Source: Defluviicoccus sp046348835
Lineage (GTDB): Bacteria; Pseudomonadota; Alphaproteobacteria; Rhodospirillales; Defluviicoccaceae
DNA: 64,000 nt
Direction of reading: 5' to 3'
NCBI GenBank assembly: GCA_046348835.1
Contig: JAXMDM010000004.1
Location: 434,001-498,000 of the forward strand
Made by a program: the position numbers and the translations under genes. Positions 47,904 through 56,362 of the stretch are shown in pieces. The stretch's first letter is position 1; the number at the start of each line of letters is the position of its first letter. The notes beneath the pieces are model-generated. The model was not told the origin of the DNA. It did no database searches and was given only the letters and a program-made list of their open reading frames with translations.

Positions 47904-48890
47904 ATGCAACAACGAACGCTCGGAGGCGGCGGTCTTCGGGTGTCGGCACTCGGGCTCGGCTGCATGGGGATGAGCTGGCTCTACGGCACCCCGAACGACA
48001 ACGAAGCCATCGCCACCATCCATCGCGCCATCGATCTCGGCGTCACCTTCTTCGATACCGCCGAGGTCTACGGACCGTTCGAGAACGAGCGGCTGCTCGG
48101 CCGGGCGATCGGCGACCGGCGCGACGGCCTGGTCATCGCCACCAAGTTCGGCTTTCGGATCACCGCCGACGGCGCCGTCGACGGCACCGACAGCCGTCCC
48201 GAGCATGTGCGGGAGGTCTGCGACGCGTCGCTCGCCCGTCTCGGCATCGACGCCATCGACCTCTTCTACCAGCACCGGGTAGACCGGGCGGTGCCGATCG
48301 AGGACACCGTCGGTGCCATGGCCGATCTGGTGGCGGCCGGAAAGGTCCGCTACTTGGGCCTCTCGGAGGTATCGGCGGAAACCCTCCGCCGGGCCCACAC
48401 GGTGCATCCCATCAGCGCCCTGCAGAGCGAGTGGTCGCTGTGGGAGCGGACCATAGAGACGGATGTGCTTCCGGCGGCGCGCGCACTCGGCGTCGGCATC
48501 GTGCCGTTCAGCCCCCTCGGCCGCGGGTTTCTCACCGGCGCGGCGAAGCGGGCGGAAGACTACCCCGCCGACGACTACCGCAATCGTGAGCCGCGGCTGC
48601 AAGGGGATAATTACGACATCAACCTGCGCATTGTCGCCGCCGTGCGCACCATCGCCGCGGGGAAGGGCGCGTCGCCGGCCCAGATCGCGCTCGCCTGGCT
48701 CCTTCACCAGGGGACCGACGTGGTGCCGATCCCGGGCACAAAGCGCCGCACCTTCCTGGAAGAGAACGTGGGCGCCACCGCGATCGCCCTCTCCGGCGAA
48801 GACCTGGATGCCCTCGCTGCCGCGGCACCGGTGGGCGCCACCGCGGGGCCACGCTACGGCGAGCGGATGATGGCGCTCATCGACCGCTGA
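47904..48890 (+). CDS. Aldo/keto reductase
   Basis: 328 residues. It starts MQQRTLGGGGLRVSALGLGCMGMSWLYG. Catalytic tetrad: Asp in FFDTAEVYGPFENERLLG with Tyr55-type residue, Lys in VIATKFGF, and His in LFYQHRVD. The C-terminal VVPIPGTKRRTFLEENVGA binds NADPH. This is the YajO/IolS-like AKR group that reduces aldehydes and ketones. Stands alone beside the tRNA; physiological substrate not evident. Confidence 0.92.
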   Translation: MQQRTLGGGGLRVSALGLGCMGMSWLYGTPNDNEAIATIHRAIDLGVTFFDTAEVYGPFENERLLGRAIGDRRDGLVIATKFGFRITADGAVDGTDSRPEHVREVCDASLARLGIDAIDLFYQHRVDRAVPIEDTVGAMADLVAAGKVRYLGLSEVSAETLRRAHTVHPISALQSEWSLWERTIETDVLPAARALGVGIVPFSPLGRGFLTGAAKRAEDYPADDYRNREPRLQGDNYDINLRIVAAVRTIAAGKGASPAQIALAWLLHQGTDVVPIPGTKRRTFLEENVGATAIALSGEDLDALAAAAPVGATAGPRYGERMMALIDR

Positions 48891-48933
48891 CGGCCGAGGC
48901 GCAACCGGTCTTCCGCGCCGCGGCGGGTGCGGC

Positions 48934-49533
48934 TCAGGCGGAGAGCTTGGCGGCGATCTGAGCCACGTGGCGGCCCTGGAAGCGGGCGAGCTCCAACTCG
49001 TTGGCGCTGGGCGACCGCGAGCCGTCGGGATTGGCGAGGGTTGTGGCCCCGTAGGGGGTCCCGCCGGTGATCTCCGCCATGGTCACCAGCCCCTTTGCCG
49101 AGTAGGGCAGGCCGACGATCACCATGCCCTGATGCAGCAAGGTGGTGTGGAAAGAGGTAATCGTGGTTTCCTGGCCGCCGTGCTGGGTGGCGGTGGAGGC
49201 GAAGACGCTGGCGACCTTGCCGATCAGCGACCCACTGACCCAATGGCTGCCGGTCTGATCGAGGAAATTGCGCATCTGCGAGCACATGTTGCCGAACCGG
49301 GTGGGCGTGCCGAAGATGATGGCATCGTAATCGGAAAGCTCCTGCACGGTCGCAATCGGGGCCTTCTGGTCCAGCTTGAACCCCGATTTCCTCGCGATCT
49401 CCTCCGGCACCAGTTCCGGCACCCGCTTAATCGTCACCTCCGCGCCCGTCTCCGCGACTCCCTCGGCGATGGCTTCCGCCATGCGCTCGACGTGCCCATA
49501 GCTGGAATAGTAGAGAACCAGAACCTTGGTCAT
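48934..49533 (-). CDS. wrbA: NAD(P)H:quinone oxidoreductase WrbA
   Basis: 199 residues of a flavodoxin-like protein. It starts MTKVLVLYYSSYGHVERMAEAIAEGV (FMN phosphate loop), with GTPTRFGNMCSQMRNFLDQTG, ASTATQHGGQETTITSFHTTLLHQGMVIVG and ITGGTPYGATTLANPDGSR. WrbA makes tetramers that reduce quinones by two electrons. The ATG at 49533 gives family length. Convergent with the aldo/keto reductase. Confidence 0.95.
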   Translation of the reverse strand: MTKVLVLYYSSYGHVERMAEAIAEGVAETGAEVTIKRVPELVPEEIARKSGFKLDQKAPIATVQELSDYDAIIFGTPTRFGNMCSQMRNFLDQTGSHWVSGSLIGKVASVFASTATQHGGQETTITSFHTTLLHQGMVIVGLPYSAKGLVTMAEITGGTPYGATTLANPDGSRSPSANELELARFQGRHVAQIAAKLSA

Positions 49534-49785
49534 GACTTTCCCTTCCGCTTTTCCCACCCTTGGTAGCGGAAACATAGGCCGCCCGCTCCGCAGCGTCACC
49601 TCAACACATCGTCAGGTTCGGCGGACCCCCACGATGCGGCAAATGCATGCCGGTGGATGAAGGATAAAGGAACAGGCAGGGCACGCGTTCCGCTTGCGCG
49701 GGTCTGTTGCCGAGGAGGCGGCGGAGGTACCATGCAGCGGTCGGAAGGACGTCCTTTCCACCTGTTCGGCAAGGGGGCAGATGAA

Positions 49786-50028
49786 ATGAACCGTCGGTCG
49801 CTACCATTCTATCCGCTTTTGATCTTAGCCGCGGCGGCGGCGGCCGGCTGTAGCCCGAACCACGGTCCGATCACCGAGTGCGTCGTCTCCGACAGCCGCG
49901 GGAACGCCTGGACGCGCTCCGACGACGTATCGCCGCTGGGGGCGCAGGATGCGGCGCTGATTGCCTGCGGTCAGGAGAGCCCCGATCCGACAAGCTGCGT
50001 CGTTACCCGATGTGAGGGCCACTGGTAG
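49786..50028 (+). CDS. Small cysteine-containing lipoprotein
   Basis: 80 residues. Signal MNRRSLPFYPLLILAAAAAAGC with lipobox, then a mature part of about 58 residues with four more cysteines (ECVVSD, IACGQE, TSCVVTRCEGHW), so likely disulfide-bonded in the periplasm. ATG 49786 lies after GGGGG at about 10 nt; the longer frame from 49657 would hide the signal. No family recognised. Confidence 0.65.
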   Translation: MNRRSLPFYPLLILAAAAAAGCSPNHGPITECVVSDSRGNAWTRSDDVSPLGAQDAALIACGQESPDPTSCVVTRCEGHW

Positions 50029-50321
50029 TACCGCTGCAGGTACCCCAAGCGCATTTACAAGCTAGAACGAATCGAAGGTTGAGATCCGGACTCCCTTTGG
50101 GGTAAGCTGTCGGCCTACCAGACGGATCGGGGGTGCGGCACGCGAGAAATCGTGGTGGTAGCAATGCGTCGTGACCGGAGAGCGGCGCCTGTCCGCGCAG
50201 CGGGTCAAACAGGGGCTCGCTCGCCAAATAGCACGTGCATTGTAAGCATGTGAAACTTCGGCCTTACGACACGTACCTTCCGAAACACTGCGTTGGATGC
50301 CAGTAGTGCCGGAAGTACCGT
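50029..50321. other. Upstream region of the heme sensor gene
   Basis: About 290 bp with no supported gene. Composition drops in GC toward the sensor gene. No clear promoter boxes or repeat. Confidence 0.35.
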
Positions 50322-51191
50322 ATGCGATTGAGGACCAAGCTAAACTTAGCCTTACTTGCCGCTTTTTCGCTCGGCTTGGTCACAGCCGGAACGCTTACCT
50401 ACTGGGCAAGCAGGAGAGCAGCGGAAGAACATACTCTGACCGAAGCGCGCATCATGGTGGAAGGGGCCCGTGCCATACGGCAGTACACCGTGAAGGAGAT
50501 CAATCCGCTCCTCCTGCCCGTGATGAAGGGCCAGTTCTTCCCTCAGACCGTTGCCGCACATGCGGCCCAGTCCATTTTCACCACCTTCCGGGAGAACTTC
50601 CCCGAGTACTCCTACCGGGAGGCGGCGCTCAATCCCACCAACCCGGCGAACCGGGCCTCCGACTGGGAGGCCGACATCATCCGCACGTTCCGCGAAAACC
50701 CATCGGTGCCCGAAATTACCTTGGTGCGCGAGGGCCCGTTGGGGCCCCTGCAGGTATTGGCGCTGCCGATCCGAATCAACGATGCCGGTTGTCTAAGCTG
50801 TCACAGCACGGCAAAGGATGCACCGACGGAAATGATAGATATTTACGGTACAAGCAATGGGTTCGGGTGGAAGATGGGAGATGTCGTTGCCGCTCAGATT
50901 GTCTCTGTTCCCATGACTGCGACATTGCGGCGAACAACTAATGTTTTTATGATTTTTATCGGCACGTTGGTGGCGGGATTTATTGTTATCGGTGTTATGT
51001 TAAATGTGTTCTTAAATAGATTTGCGATTGCGCCCATTATCGCGATTTCTAAAATGGCCAATGACGTGAGCACCGGCAAAAAGGATGCGCCGATAGTGGA
51101 ATGGGCATCGGCGGATGAAATTGGTGACCTTTATCTGTCATTCAATCGCATGCGGCGAAGTCTGGACGCTGCACTAAGGTTACTGCGTTAG
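50322..51191 (+). CDS. Membrane sensor with c-type heme Tll0287-like (DUF3365) domain and HAMP
   Basis: 289 residues. TM1 (LNLALLAAFSLGLVTAGTLTY), a periplasmic DUF3365/Tll0287-like domain with RAIRQYTVKEINPLL and a heme c motif CLSCH (Cys157, Cys160, His161), TM2 (VFMIFIGTLVAGFIVIGVMLNVFL), then a HAMP-like helix pair (ISKMANDVSTGKKDAPIVEWASADEIGDLYLSFNRMRRSL). It ends after HAMP with no kinase, cyclase or methyl-acceptor domain. GC content falls sharply after about 50920. It is 46 nt upstream of a TIR-FGE gene on the same strand and may pass a redox or gas signal to it. Confidence 0.82.
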   Translation: MRLRTKLNLALLAAFSLGLVTAGTLTYWASRRAAEEHTLTEARIMVEGARAIRQYTVKEINPLLLPVMKGQFFPQTVAAHAAQSIFTTFRENFPEYSYREAALNPTNPANRASDWEADIIRTFRENPSVPEITLVREGPLGPLQVLALPIRINDAGCLSCHSTAKDAPTEMIDIYGTSNGFGWKMGDVVAAQIVSVPMTATLRRTTNVFMIFIGTLVAGFIVIGVMLNVFLNRFAIAPIIAISKMANDVSTGKKDAPIVEWASADEIGDLYLSFNRMRRSLDAALRLLR

Positions 51192-51237
51192 GTAATTGAG
51201 AAGATGCTGATAGTATTATTATAATATATGGGGGCAT

Positions 51238-53058
51238 GTGGTGTTTAGCCCGTTAGGCAGAAAGAATGATACGGTAATCGCTTCAGATAAAACGCATGAT
51301 CATTGTGTATTTATAAGCTTTAGTTCGAAAGACTTACTGGCGGCGGAAAAAGTCTGGCGCGAGCTGCAGCTGTTCCACATCCCGTGCTGGATCAGCTCCC
51401 GCCACATTCAGCCGGGGGACGACTTTCAGCTATCAATTGTCAGCGCCATGGAACGGGCCAAGATCTGCGTGCTGATTTTCTCGGCGCATGCGGATCAATC
51501 GGTGGAGGTCAAGAAGGAGTTGACCGTCGCCAACCATATGGGGTTGGCGATCATTCCGGTTCGGATCGAGGAGACGCAGGCGTCCGGAGCCATGCGCTAT
51601 CAGTTGGCCAACCGGCAGTGCGTCGATCTCTTTGTCGACTGGGACGATGGCATGGCGAGACTTGTGGCGGCAATTCGGGCCTATTTGCGTAGTTCACCCG
51701 CGTCCCCGCTGCTGATGGAGGAAGCGGACACAGTTTTTGTTCCGCACTTTTCCGAAGCGGATCTCTCCCAGACGGCGGATCGGCTGGCCCTTTACCTCGG
51801 TCCGATCGCCGCTATCCTGGTCAAGCAGGCGGCGGCCCAGGCGGCGAGTTTGGCCGATCTGCACCGCCTGCTTGCCGAACAGATCGCCAATGATCGTGAG
51901 CGGCTGAGCTTCCTGCAACCCCAGCCATCATCCTCCGTACCACGACCGCGACGCTGGCGCCGATACCGGCGCCTGATCGGCCTCGGTACCGCTGCCGCCG
52001 CGGCGGCGGGGGTGGCGGTTGCCGTGGCTTGGCAGGTTTTACACTGGGATAAGCCGCAGGTGGCGAGGCGGGAAGTGGTCCCGGTTCGCGAAGTAGTCCC
52101 CGCATCGCCCCCCGATTACCCCGCACAGCCGGCTGTCAGCGTGGCGCCGCCAAGTGGCACGCAGGCGGGGAGTGAGGCTGGCGCGCCGCCGACCGAGCCG
52201 GAAAAAGGCGTCGCGCCGACACTCCTCGTCCCCGAGGCGCCGCGCGCCGCCGCCTCGGTGCCGCCGACACCGATCCGCGACTGCGACCAGTGCCCGCAGA
52301 TGAGGCTCGTTCCGGCGGGCGAATTCCTCATGGGTGCACCGGAAGGCGATACACTGGCGGAAGCGGACGAGCGTCCTCAGCGCCGGGTGGTCGTGGCCAA
52401 GCCCTTCTACCTCGGTGCCTACGAGGTCACGTTCGGCGAGTGGGACGCCTGCGTCGCCGACGGCGGATGCCGCGGCTTCAGCCCGGCCACCGCCGGGTGG
52501 GGGCGGGAACGGCGTCCGGTCATCAATGTGAACTGGTTCGATGCCCAAGCGTATGCCGGCTGGTTGAGCGGCAAGTCGGGACACGCCTATCGGCTGCCGA
52601 CCGAGGAGGAATGGGAGTTTGCGGTCAGGGGCGGCTCGACCGACCGTTATATCTGGGGTGCTGCGGTCGAAAAAGGTGCGGCCAATTGCAATGGATGCGC
52701 GAGCCAGTGGGATAACCTCCGGACGGCTCCGGTCGGCAGCTTCAAGGCCAACGCCTTCGGGCTATATGACATGCTGGGCAACGTCTGGGAGTGGACCGCC
52801 GATTGCTGGCAGGTTGAGGCGACGATCACGCCGGCGAAGGCGACCCGCGCCGGCTCATCCGGCCGTTGCCCTGCCCGCGTATTGCGCGGGGGGTCGTGGG
52901 CCAACTCCCCGGCACTCCTGCGCAGTTCGGCGCGCATTTGGGGCTCGCCGGACGGCCGTACCAACAACGTGGGGTTCCGCGTCGCCCGCGATGCCGATGA
53001 TAAGGGAAAAGAGCGTGCCGGCCCGGTACTGCTGCAGCAGGTGCACGACCAACGCTAG
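51238..53058 (+). CDS. TIR-TM-FGE (sulfatase-modifying-factor fold) fusion protein
   Basis: 606 residues from GTG 51238 (GGGGG 7 nt upstream). TIR domain at about 20-150 (HCVFISFSSKDLLAAEKVWRELQ, CWISSRHIQPGDDFQLSIVSAM, CVLIFSAHADQSVEVKKEL), one membrane helix near 245-266, a Pro/Ala linker, then an FGE/SUMF1 domain at about 345-590 (MRLVPAGEFLMGAPEGD, EVTFGEWDACVADGGC, RLPTEEEWEFAVRGG, GNVWEWTADCW, RVLRGGSWANSP, NNVGFRVARD). The segment that holds the two catalytic cysteines in true FGE has none here, so a binding role is likelier than formylglycine formation. Shares a CTAG stop with the convergent gene. Confidence 0.85.
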   Translation: MVFSPLGRKNDTVIASDKTHDHCVFISFSSKDLLAAEKVWRELQLFHIPCWISSRHIQPGDDFQLSIVSAMERAKICVLIFSAHADQSVEVKKELTVANHMGLAIIPVRIEETQASGAMRYQLANRQCVDLFVDWDDGMARLVAAIRAYLRSSPASPLLMEEADTVFVPHFSEADLSQTADRLALYLGPIAAILVKQAAAQAASLADLHRLLAEQIANDRERLSFLQPQPSSSVPRPRRWRRYRRLIGLGTAAAAAAGVAVAVAWQVLHWDKPQVARREVVPVREVVPASPPDYPAQPAVSVAPPSGTQAGSEAGAPPTEPEKGVAPTLLVPEAPRAAASVPPTPIRDCDQCPQMRLVPAGEFLMGAPEGDTLAEADERPQRRVVVAKPFYLGAYEVTFGEWDACVADGGCRGFSPATAGWGRERRPVINVNWFDAQAYAGWLSGKSGHAYRLPTEEEWEFAVRGGSTDRYIWGAAVEKGAANCNGCASQWDNLRTAPVGSFKANAFGLYDMLGNVWEWTADCWQVEATITPAKATRAGSSGRCPARVLRGGSWANSPALLRSSARIWGSPDGRTNNVGFRVARDADDKGKERAGPVLLQQVHDQR

Positions 53059-54431
53059 CGACGCAGCGGCGGAAAGGCCGGATCGTTCTTGTCGTCTTCG
53101 CGGACGGCGGGATTGTACTTGAGACAGTTGGGTACGCAGGCGCATTCGAAGGCGATCTTCATCGGCGCGATCCGTCCCTCGTTCTTCAACTGGAATAGTC
53201 TTGGCACCATCTTGTCGCGCAGCGTCTCGGGGTCGATGGTATTGACGTAGATCAGCGTGCCGCCCTCGAACCCGGCGGGGTTGGAGACCCGCCACTTGAT
53301 CTGCACCCGCCACGGCATGGGCACGTCCGAGTCGGGCGCCTTGTAGTGCCACTCCTCGTTACACGGGATACCCGGGCCCATCGCCGCGTGGCAGGCGTGG
53401 ACCAGGTCGGAGACACCGCGCAGTTCGTCTTCCGAGTGGTTCCACGGCTGGCTGCGCTCCCCTTTCGAGTAGATTTCGAGGGTGGGGAAACGGTGGCCGA
53501 AGCCGGCGAAGGCGATTGCGTGATCGTTCTCGGCGAAGACGAGGTTGCGGTAGCCGGCATAATTGATCGCCGCCTCGTTGTAGATGTTGGGGTTGGTGCG
53601 GGCGAGCCTGATTTCCGCCTCGTTGGCGGCGCCGCGGGAGTCGATGGCGACCAGCTGCTTGTGCAGGTGATCGAATGAGGCGCCGGCGGGCTTCAGCCAG
53701 TTCTGGAAGACGGCAACGTAACGCACATAGCGGTTGGCAAGGTAGACGTCGCGCAAGGCATCGATGGTGAAGCGGATGTACTGATAATGCTCCTCCGGCG
53801 TCATCGTCCCGGAGGACGCCAACTGAGCGTCGGACCGGGCGCCGTCGACGTAATGGCGCCGGTAGACGATCAGTTCGTGACCGCCGGCGAAGAAGCCATC
53901 GGCGAGGGTGAGCCGGTCTTCCGGCGGCATCCGATCGAAGACGTCGCTATCGAGGCCGCTCAGCTTGTTGCGGGCGCGCAGCACGTCGAGAACATGGCGA
54001 TGGCCGGCTTCGGTGGCGAGATACGCCGCCTTGCGGGCAGCCGCCTCGTCCGACAGCACCAAGTTAAAATTCTTCTGCCAGTAGTCGTAGGACACGATCT
54101 CAAAGAGGTTAGGGATGCGACGAAACTCGGGCACCGTGGCGAACATTTCGTCGGCGGTCAGGCCACGCAGCGTCGTCCAATGGTCTCCCTGACGGACAAG
54201 GCGGGACTTCTCCGGCGGTGTCTCCAAGACCCGGCCGATGCAGAAGGCGCAATGGTGGTCGCGCCGCGCCGGGTCTATGGGCGCGCCCGGATGCTCGTCG
54301 GCGCCGAGCGGGCGATGGCCGCGCCCCGGCACCGTCCACACCTCGGTACCGGTGAACGGATTGATCTGCTTGATCGTCCCGTCGGCCATCCGCATGAGAT
54401 AACTGGAGGGTGGAATGGGCTCCGCCGCCAT
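53055..54431 (-). CDS. DUF4921 family protein, GalT/HIT-like
   Basis: 458 residues. The opening YLMRMADGTIKQINPFTGTEVWTVPGRGHRP and a zinc-like pair in HHCAFCIG are followed by a GalT-type core, including FQNWLKPAGASFDHLHKQLVAI with its H-L-H element and a second half-site in AIAFAGFGHRFPTLEIYSKG. This pattern fits DUF4921, distant relatives of galactose-1-phosphate uridylyltransferase. Substrate unknown. It ends in the same CTAG as the TIR-FGE gene. Upstream lies the M67 gene on the same strand, 60 nt away. Confidence 0.82.
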   Translation of the reverse strand: MAAEPIPPSSYLMRMADGTIKQINPFTGTEVWTVPGRGHRPLGADEHPGAPIDPARRDHHCAFCIGRVLETPPEKSRLVRQGDHWTTLRGLTADEMFATVPEFRRIPNLFEIVSYDYWQKNFNLVLSDEAAARKAAYLATEAGHRHVLDVLRARNKLSGLDSDVFDRMPPEDRLTLADGFFAGGHELIVYRRHYVDGARSDAQLASSGTMTPEEHYQYIRFTIDALRDVYLANRYVRYVAVFQNWLKPAGASFDHLHKQLVAIDSRGAANEAEIRLARTNPNIYNEAAINYAGYRNLVFAENDHAIAFAGFGHRFPTLEIYSKGERSQPWNHSEDELRGVSDLVHACHAAMGPGIPCNEEWHYKAPDSDVPMPWRVQIKWRVSNPAGFEGGTLIYVNTIDPETLRDKMVPRLFQLKNEGRIAPMKIAFECACVPNCLKYNPAVREDDKNDPAFPPLRR

Positions 54432-54491
54432 GGTCGCTCTTCCCGTCAGTCCGCGCGCAGTTCCGGCCGCTGGTGCCGTGCGCGCACCATA

Positions 54492-54947
54492 TCATTCGAG
54501 AACCGGCGTGCCGCCCATCGCGATCCGCAGTTCGGCAACTCCGCCCGATGCATCGATCCGAAACCCCCGCACCGGGCCGGCACGCGGGCGCTCCGCGCCG
54601 GGTCCCCGGCCCACGCCGACGATTACCCAGACGAGATCAGGCTCGAAGGCCAGGGCCCGGTCGGTGGCCGAGGGCTCGGGCGGGTGATCCGGGTGGGAGT
54701 GATAATGGCCGACGATAGCCTGCGCCGTACCCGCCAGCTCGCGGCTCAGGCGGAATCTCACCTGCGGGTCGACCTCGAAGCGGTCGTGCCGGCGTCCAAC
54801 CGCGATGTTGTTGCTGGCGACCGCGCGGGTGATCACGATCGCGTCCATGCGCCGCTGCCCCACAAGCAGACCACAGCATTCTTCCGGATAGGCCGCTTCT
54901 GCCTCTCTCTGCAGCTGTCTCCGCAGGGCTTCCGGCAGCAGGATCAA
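54492..54947 (-). CDS. M67 family JAMM metallopeptidase (Mov34/MPN)
   Basis: 151 residues. JAMM motif: Glu in AYPEECCGLLVG and HYHSHPDHPPEPSATDRALA (H-x-H-x7-S-x2-D type), all ligands present. Related bacterial proteins release sulfur-carrier or ubiquitin-like tails. The start is TTG at 54947, overlapping the DUF6476 stop as TTGA. No ubiquitin-like or ThiF/E1 gene is adjacent, so the substrate is open. Confidence 0.88.
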   Translation of the reverse strand: MILLPEALRRQLQREAEAAYPEECCGLLVGQRRMDAIVITRAVASNNIAVGRRHDRFEVDPQVRFRLSRELAGTAQAIVGHYHSHPDHPPEPSATDRALAFEPDLVWVIVGVGRGPGAERPRAGPVRGFRIDASGGVAELRIAMGGTPVLE

Positions 54948-55261
54948 GGGCGCAGCCGGATACTACCAAGGGTCCGCCCGGTCGAGATTTCGATGACCAG
55001 GATGCGCTCGCAAGGCCCGGCGGGGCCGGTCCTCAGGAACAGATGCGGCCCGTCGGCGGCCATTTCGACGACGGTGCAGGCTTCCGGCAGCGCCAGGGAG
55101 GTCTCGCCGAAGGGCGATGCAGGCGCGTCGATGGTCCGGCTGGCGGCGAACAGCTTAAAGTGGGGATCGGCGGTTTTCTGCACGATGCCGTAGATGAGGA
55201 GAGCAATTCCGGCGAGGAGGAGCACCCCAAGCCCGATGACCAAGGCCTTGACTGCCGGCAT
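54944..55261 (-). CDS. DUF6476 family single-pass membrane protein
   Basis: 105 residues. One N-terminal helix (ALVIGLGVLLLAGIALLIYGIV) followed by a small beta-rich domain ending RILVIEISTGRTLGSIRLRP. It matches the short alphaproteobacterial family that lies divergent from the RluD gene. Function unknown. 24 bp separate its start from the rluD start. Confidence 0.75.
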   Translation of the reverse strand: MPAVKALVIGLGVLLLAGIALLIYGIVQKTADPHFKLFAASRTIDAPASPFGETSLALPEACTVVEMAADGPHLFLRTGPAGPCERILVIEISTGRTLGSIRLRP

Positions 55262-55285
55262 GGCTCACCCAAGCTCGCTGCACCG

Positions 55286-56242
55286 ATGACCGATCTCACT
55301 TACACCGTTGTGGTTGCCGGAGACAAGGCGCGAGGTCGCCTCGACCGGCTTCTGGCCGACGCCGTCCCGGCCCTCTCACGGACGCGGATCAAGGTCCTGA
55401 TTGAAAGCGGACGCGTCGTCGATCAGAGCGGTACGGTGGTCGCCGATCCCGCTTACCGGACAAGCGAAGGTGCCGTGTATCGGCTGAGCGTCCCCGAAGC
55501 TCCGCCGCCGATGCCGGTTGCACAGCCTCTGCCGCTGTCGATCGTCTACGAAGACGGGGCGCTGATCGTCATCGACAAGCCGGTCGGCCTCGTCGTCCAC
55601 CCGGGCGCGGGAACGCCCGACGGCACCATGGTCAATGCGCTTCTCGCCCATTGTCCCGGAGGATTGTCGTCCATCGGGGCGCCGCGGCGTCCGGGCATCG
55701 TCCACCGGCTGGATAAGGACACGACCGGCCTGATCGTCGTCGCCAAGACCGACCGCGCCCACGTCGCTCTCAGCCGGCAATTTGCCGAACGTTCCATCGA
55801 GCGTGCCTACCTGGCCCTCGTGCGCGGGCACCCGGTTCCGGTGGCGGGGAGGATCGTCAAAGCGATCGCCCGATCCGAGCACGACCGGACGAAAATGGCG
55901 GTGGCCCGACGCGGCGGGAAGACGGCGATCACCCACTACCGCACCCTGCATCGCGTCGGTACGCAGGCCACGCTGGTGGAATGCCGGCTCTCGACCGGAC
56001 GCACCCACCAGATCCGCGTCCACATGGCCTCCATCGGGCACGGGATCATCGGCGATCCGGTCTATGGATCGGGTCGGGGGGGAGCGCTGCAACCGCCGAC
56101 ATCCGCCGCGCTCTTCCGGCGTCAGGCGCTTCACGCCTATTTGATCGGATTCAACCACCCGGAGACGGGCCAAAGGATGCGATTTGAATCCATTTTACCA
56201 CGCGATATCAGTGACATGATCGCCTCCTTAGAGGCCTTGTAA
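55286..56242 (+). CDS. rluD: 23S rRNA pseudouridine synthase, RluA family (RluD-like)
   Basis: 318 residues. N-terminal S4 domain (RGRLDRLLADAVPALSRTRIKVLIESGRV), then the catalytic core with Asp in PGIVHRLDKDTTGLIVVAKT and the RTHQIRVHMASIGHGIIGDPVYG motif. RluD modifies helix 69 of 23S rRNA. ATG 55286 fits family length; the longer frame from 55043 is antisense to DUF6476. Located directly before rpoH, as in many alphaproteobacteria. Confidence 0.93.
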   Translation: MTDLTYTVVVAGDKARGRLDRLLADAVPALSRTRIKVLIESGRVVDQSGTVVADPAYRTSEGAVYRLSVPEAPPPMPVAQPLPLSIVYEDGALIVIDKPVGLVVHPGAGTPDGTMVNALLAHCPGGLSSIGAPRRPGIVHRLDKDTTGLIVVAKTDRAHVALSRQFAERSIERAYLALVRGHPVPVAGRIVKAIARSEHDRTKMAVARRGGKTAITHYRTLHRVGTQATLVECRLSTGRTHQIRVHMASIGHGIIGDPVYGSGRGGALQPPTSAALFRRQALHAYLIGFNHPETGQRMRFESILPRDISDMIASLEAL

Positions 56243-56362
56243 GCGCATATATACTTGACCGCTCTACATGGTTAAGGTGAACTCAAAGACAAAGGAAGGC
56301 GTTTTATCGCCATACCGAACGCAAAAAGCCTGCGATGGGAGTCGAGCGAGGACAGGAGTGGG

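Noticed and set aside
50003..50227. Leftward 74-codon ORF between the lipoprotein and heme sensor genes
   Set aside because: No ribosome site, no family, and overlaps the lipoprotein 3' end; composition is not convincing.
53787..55193. 468-codon rightward ORF opposite DUF4921, M67 and DUF6476
   Set aside because: Shadow frame across three leftward genes and their junctions, with no family similarity.
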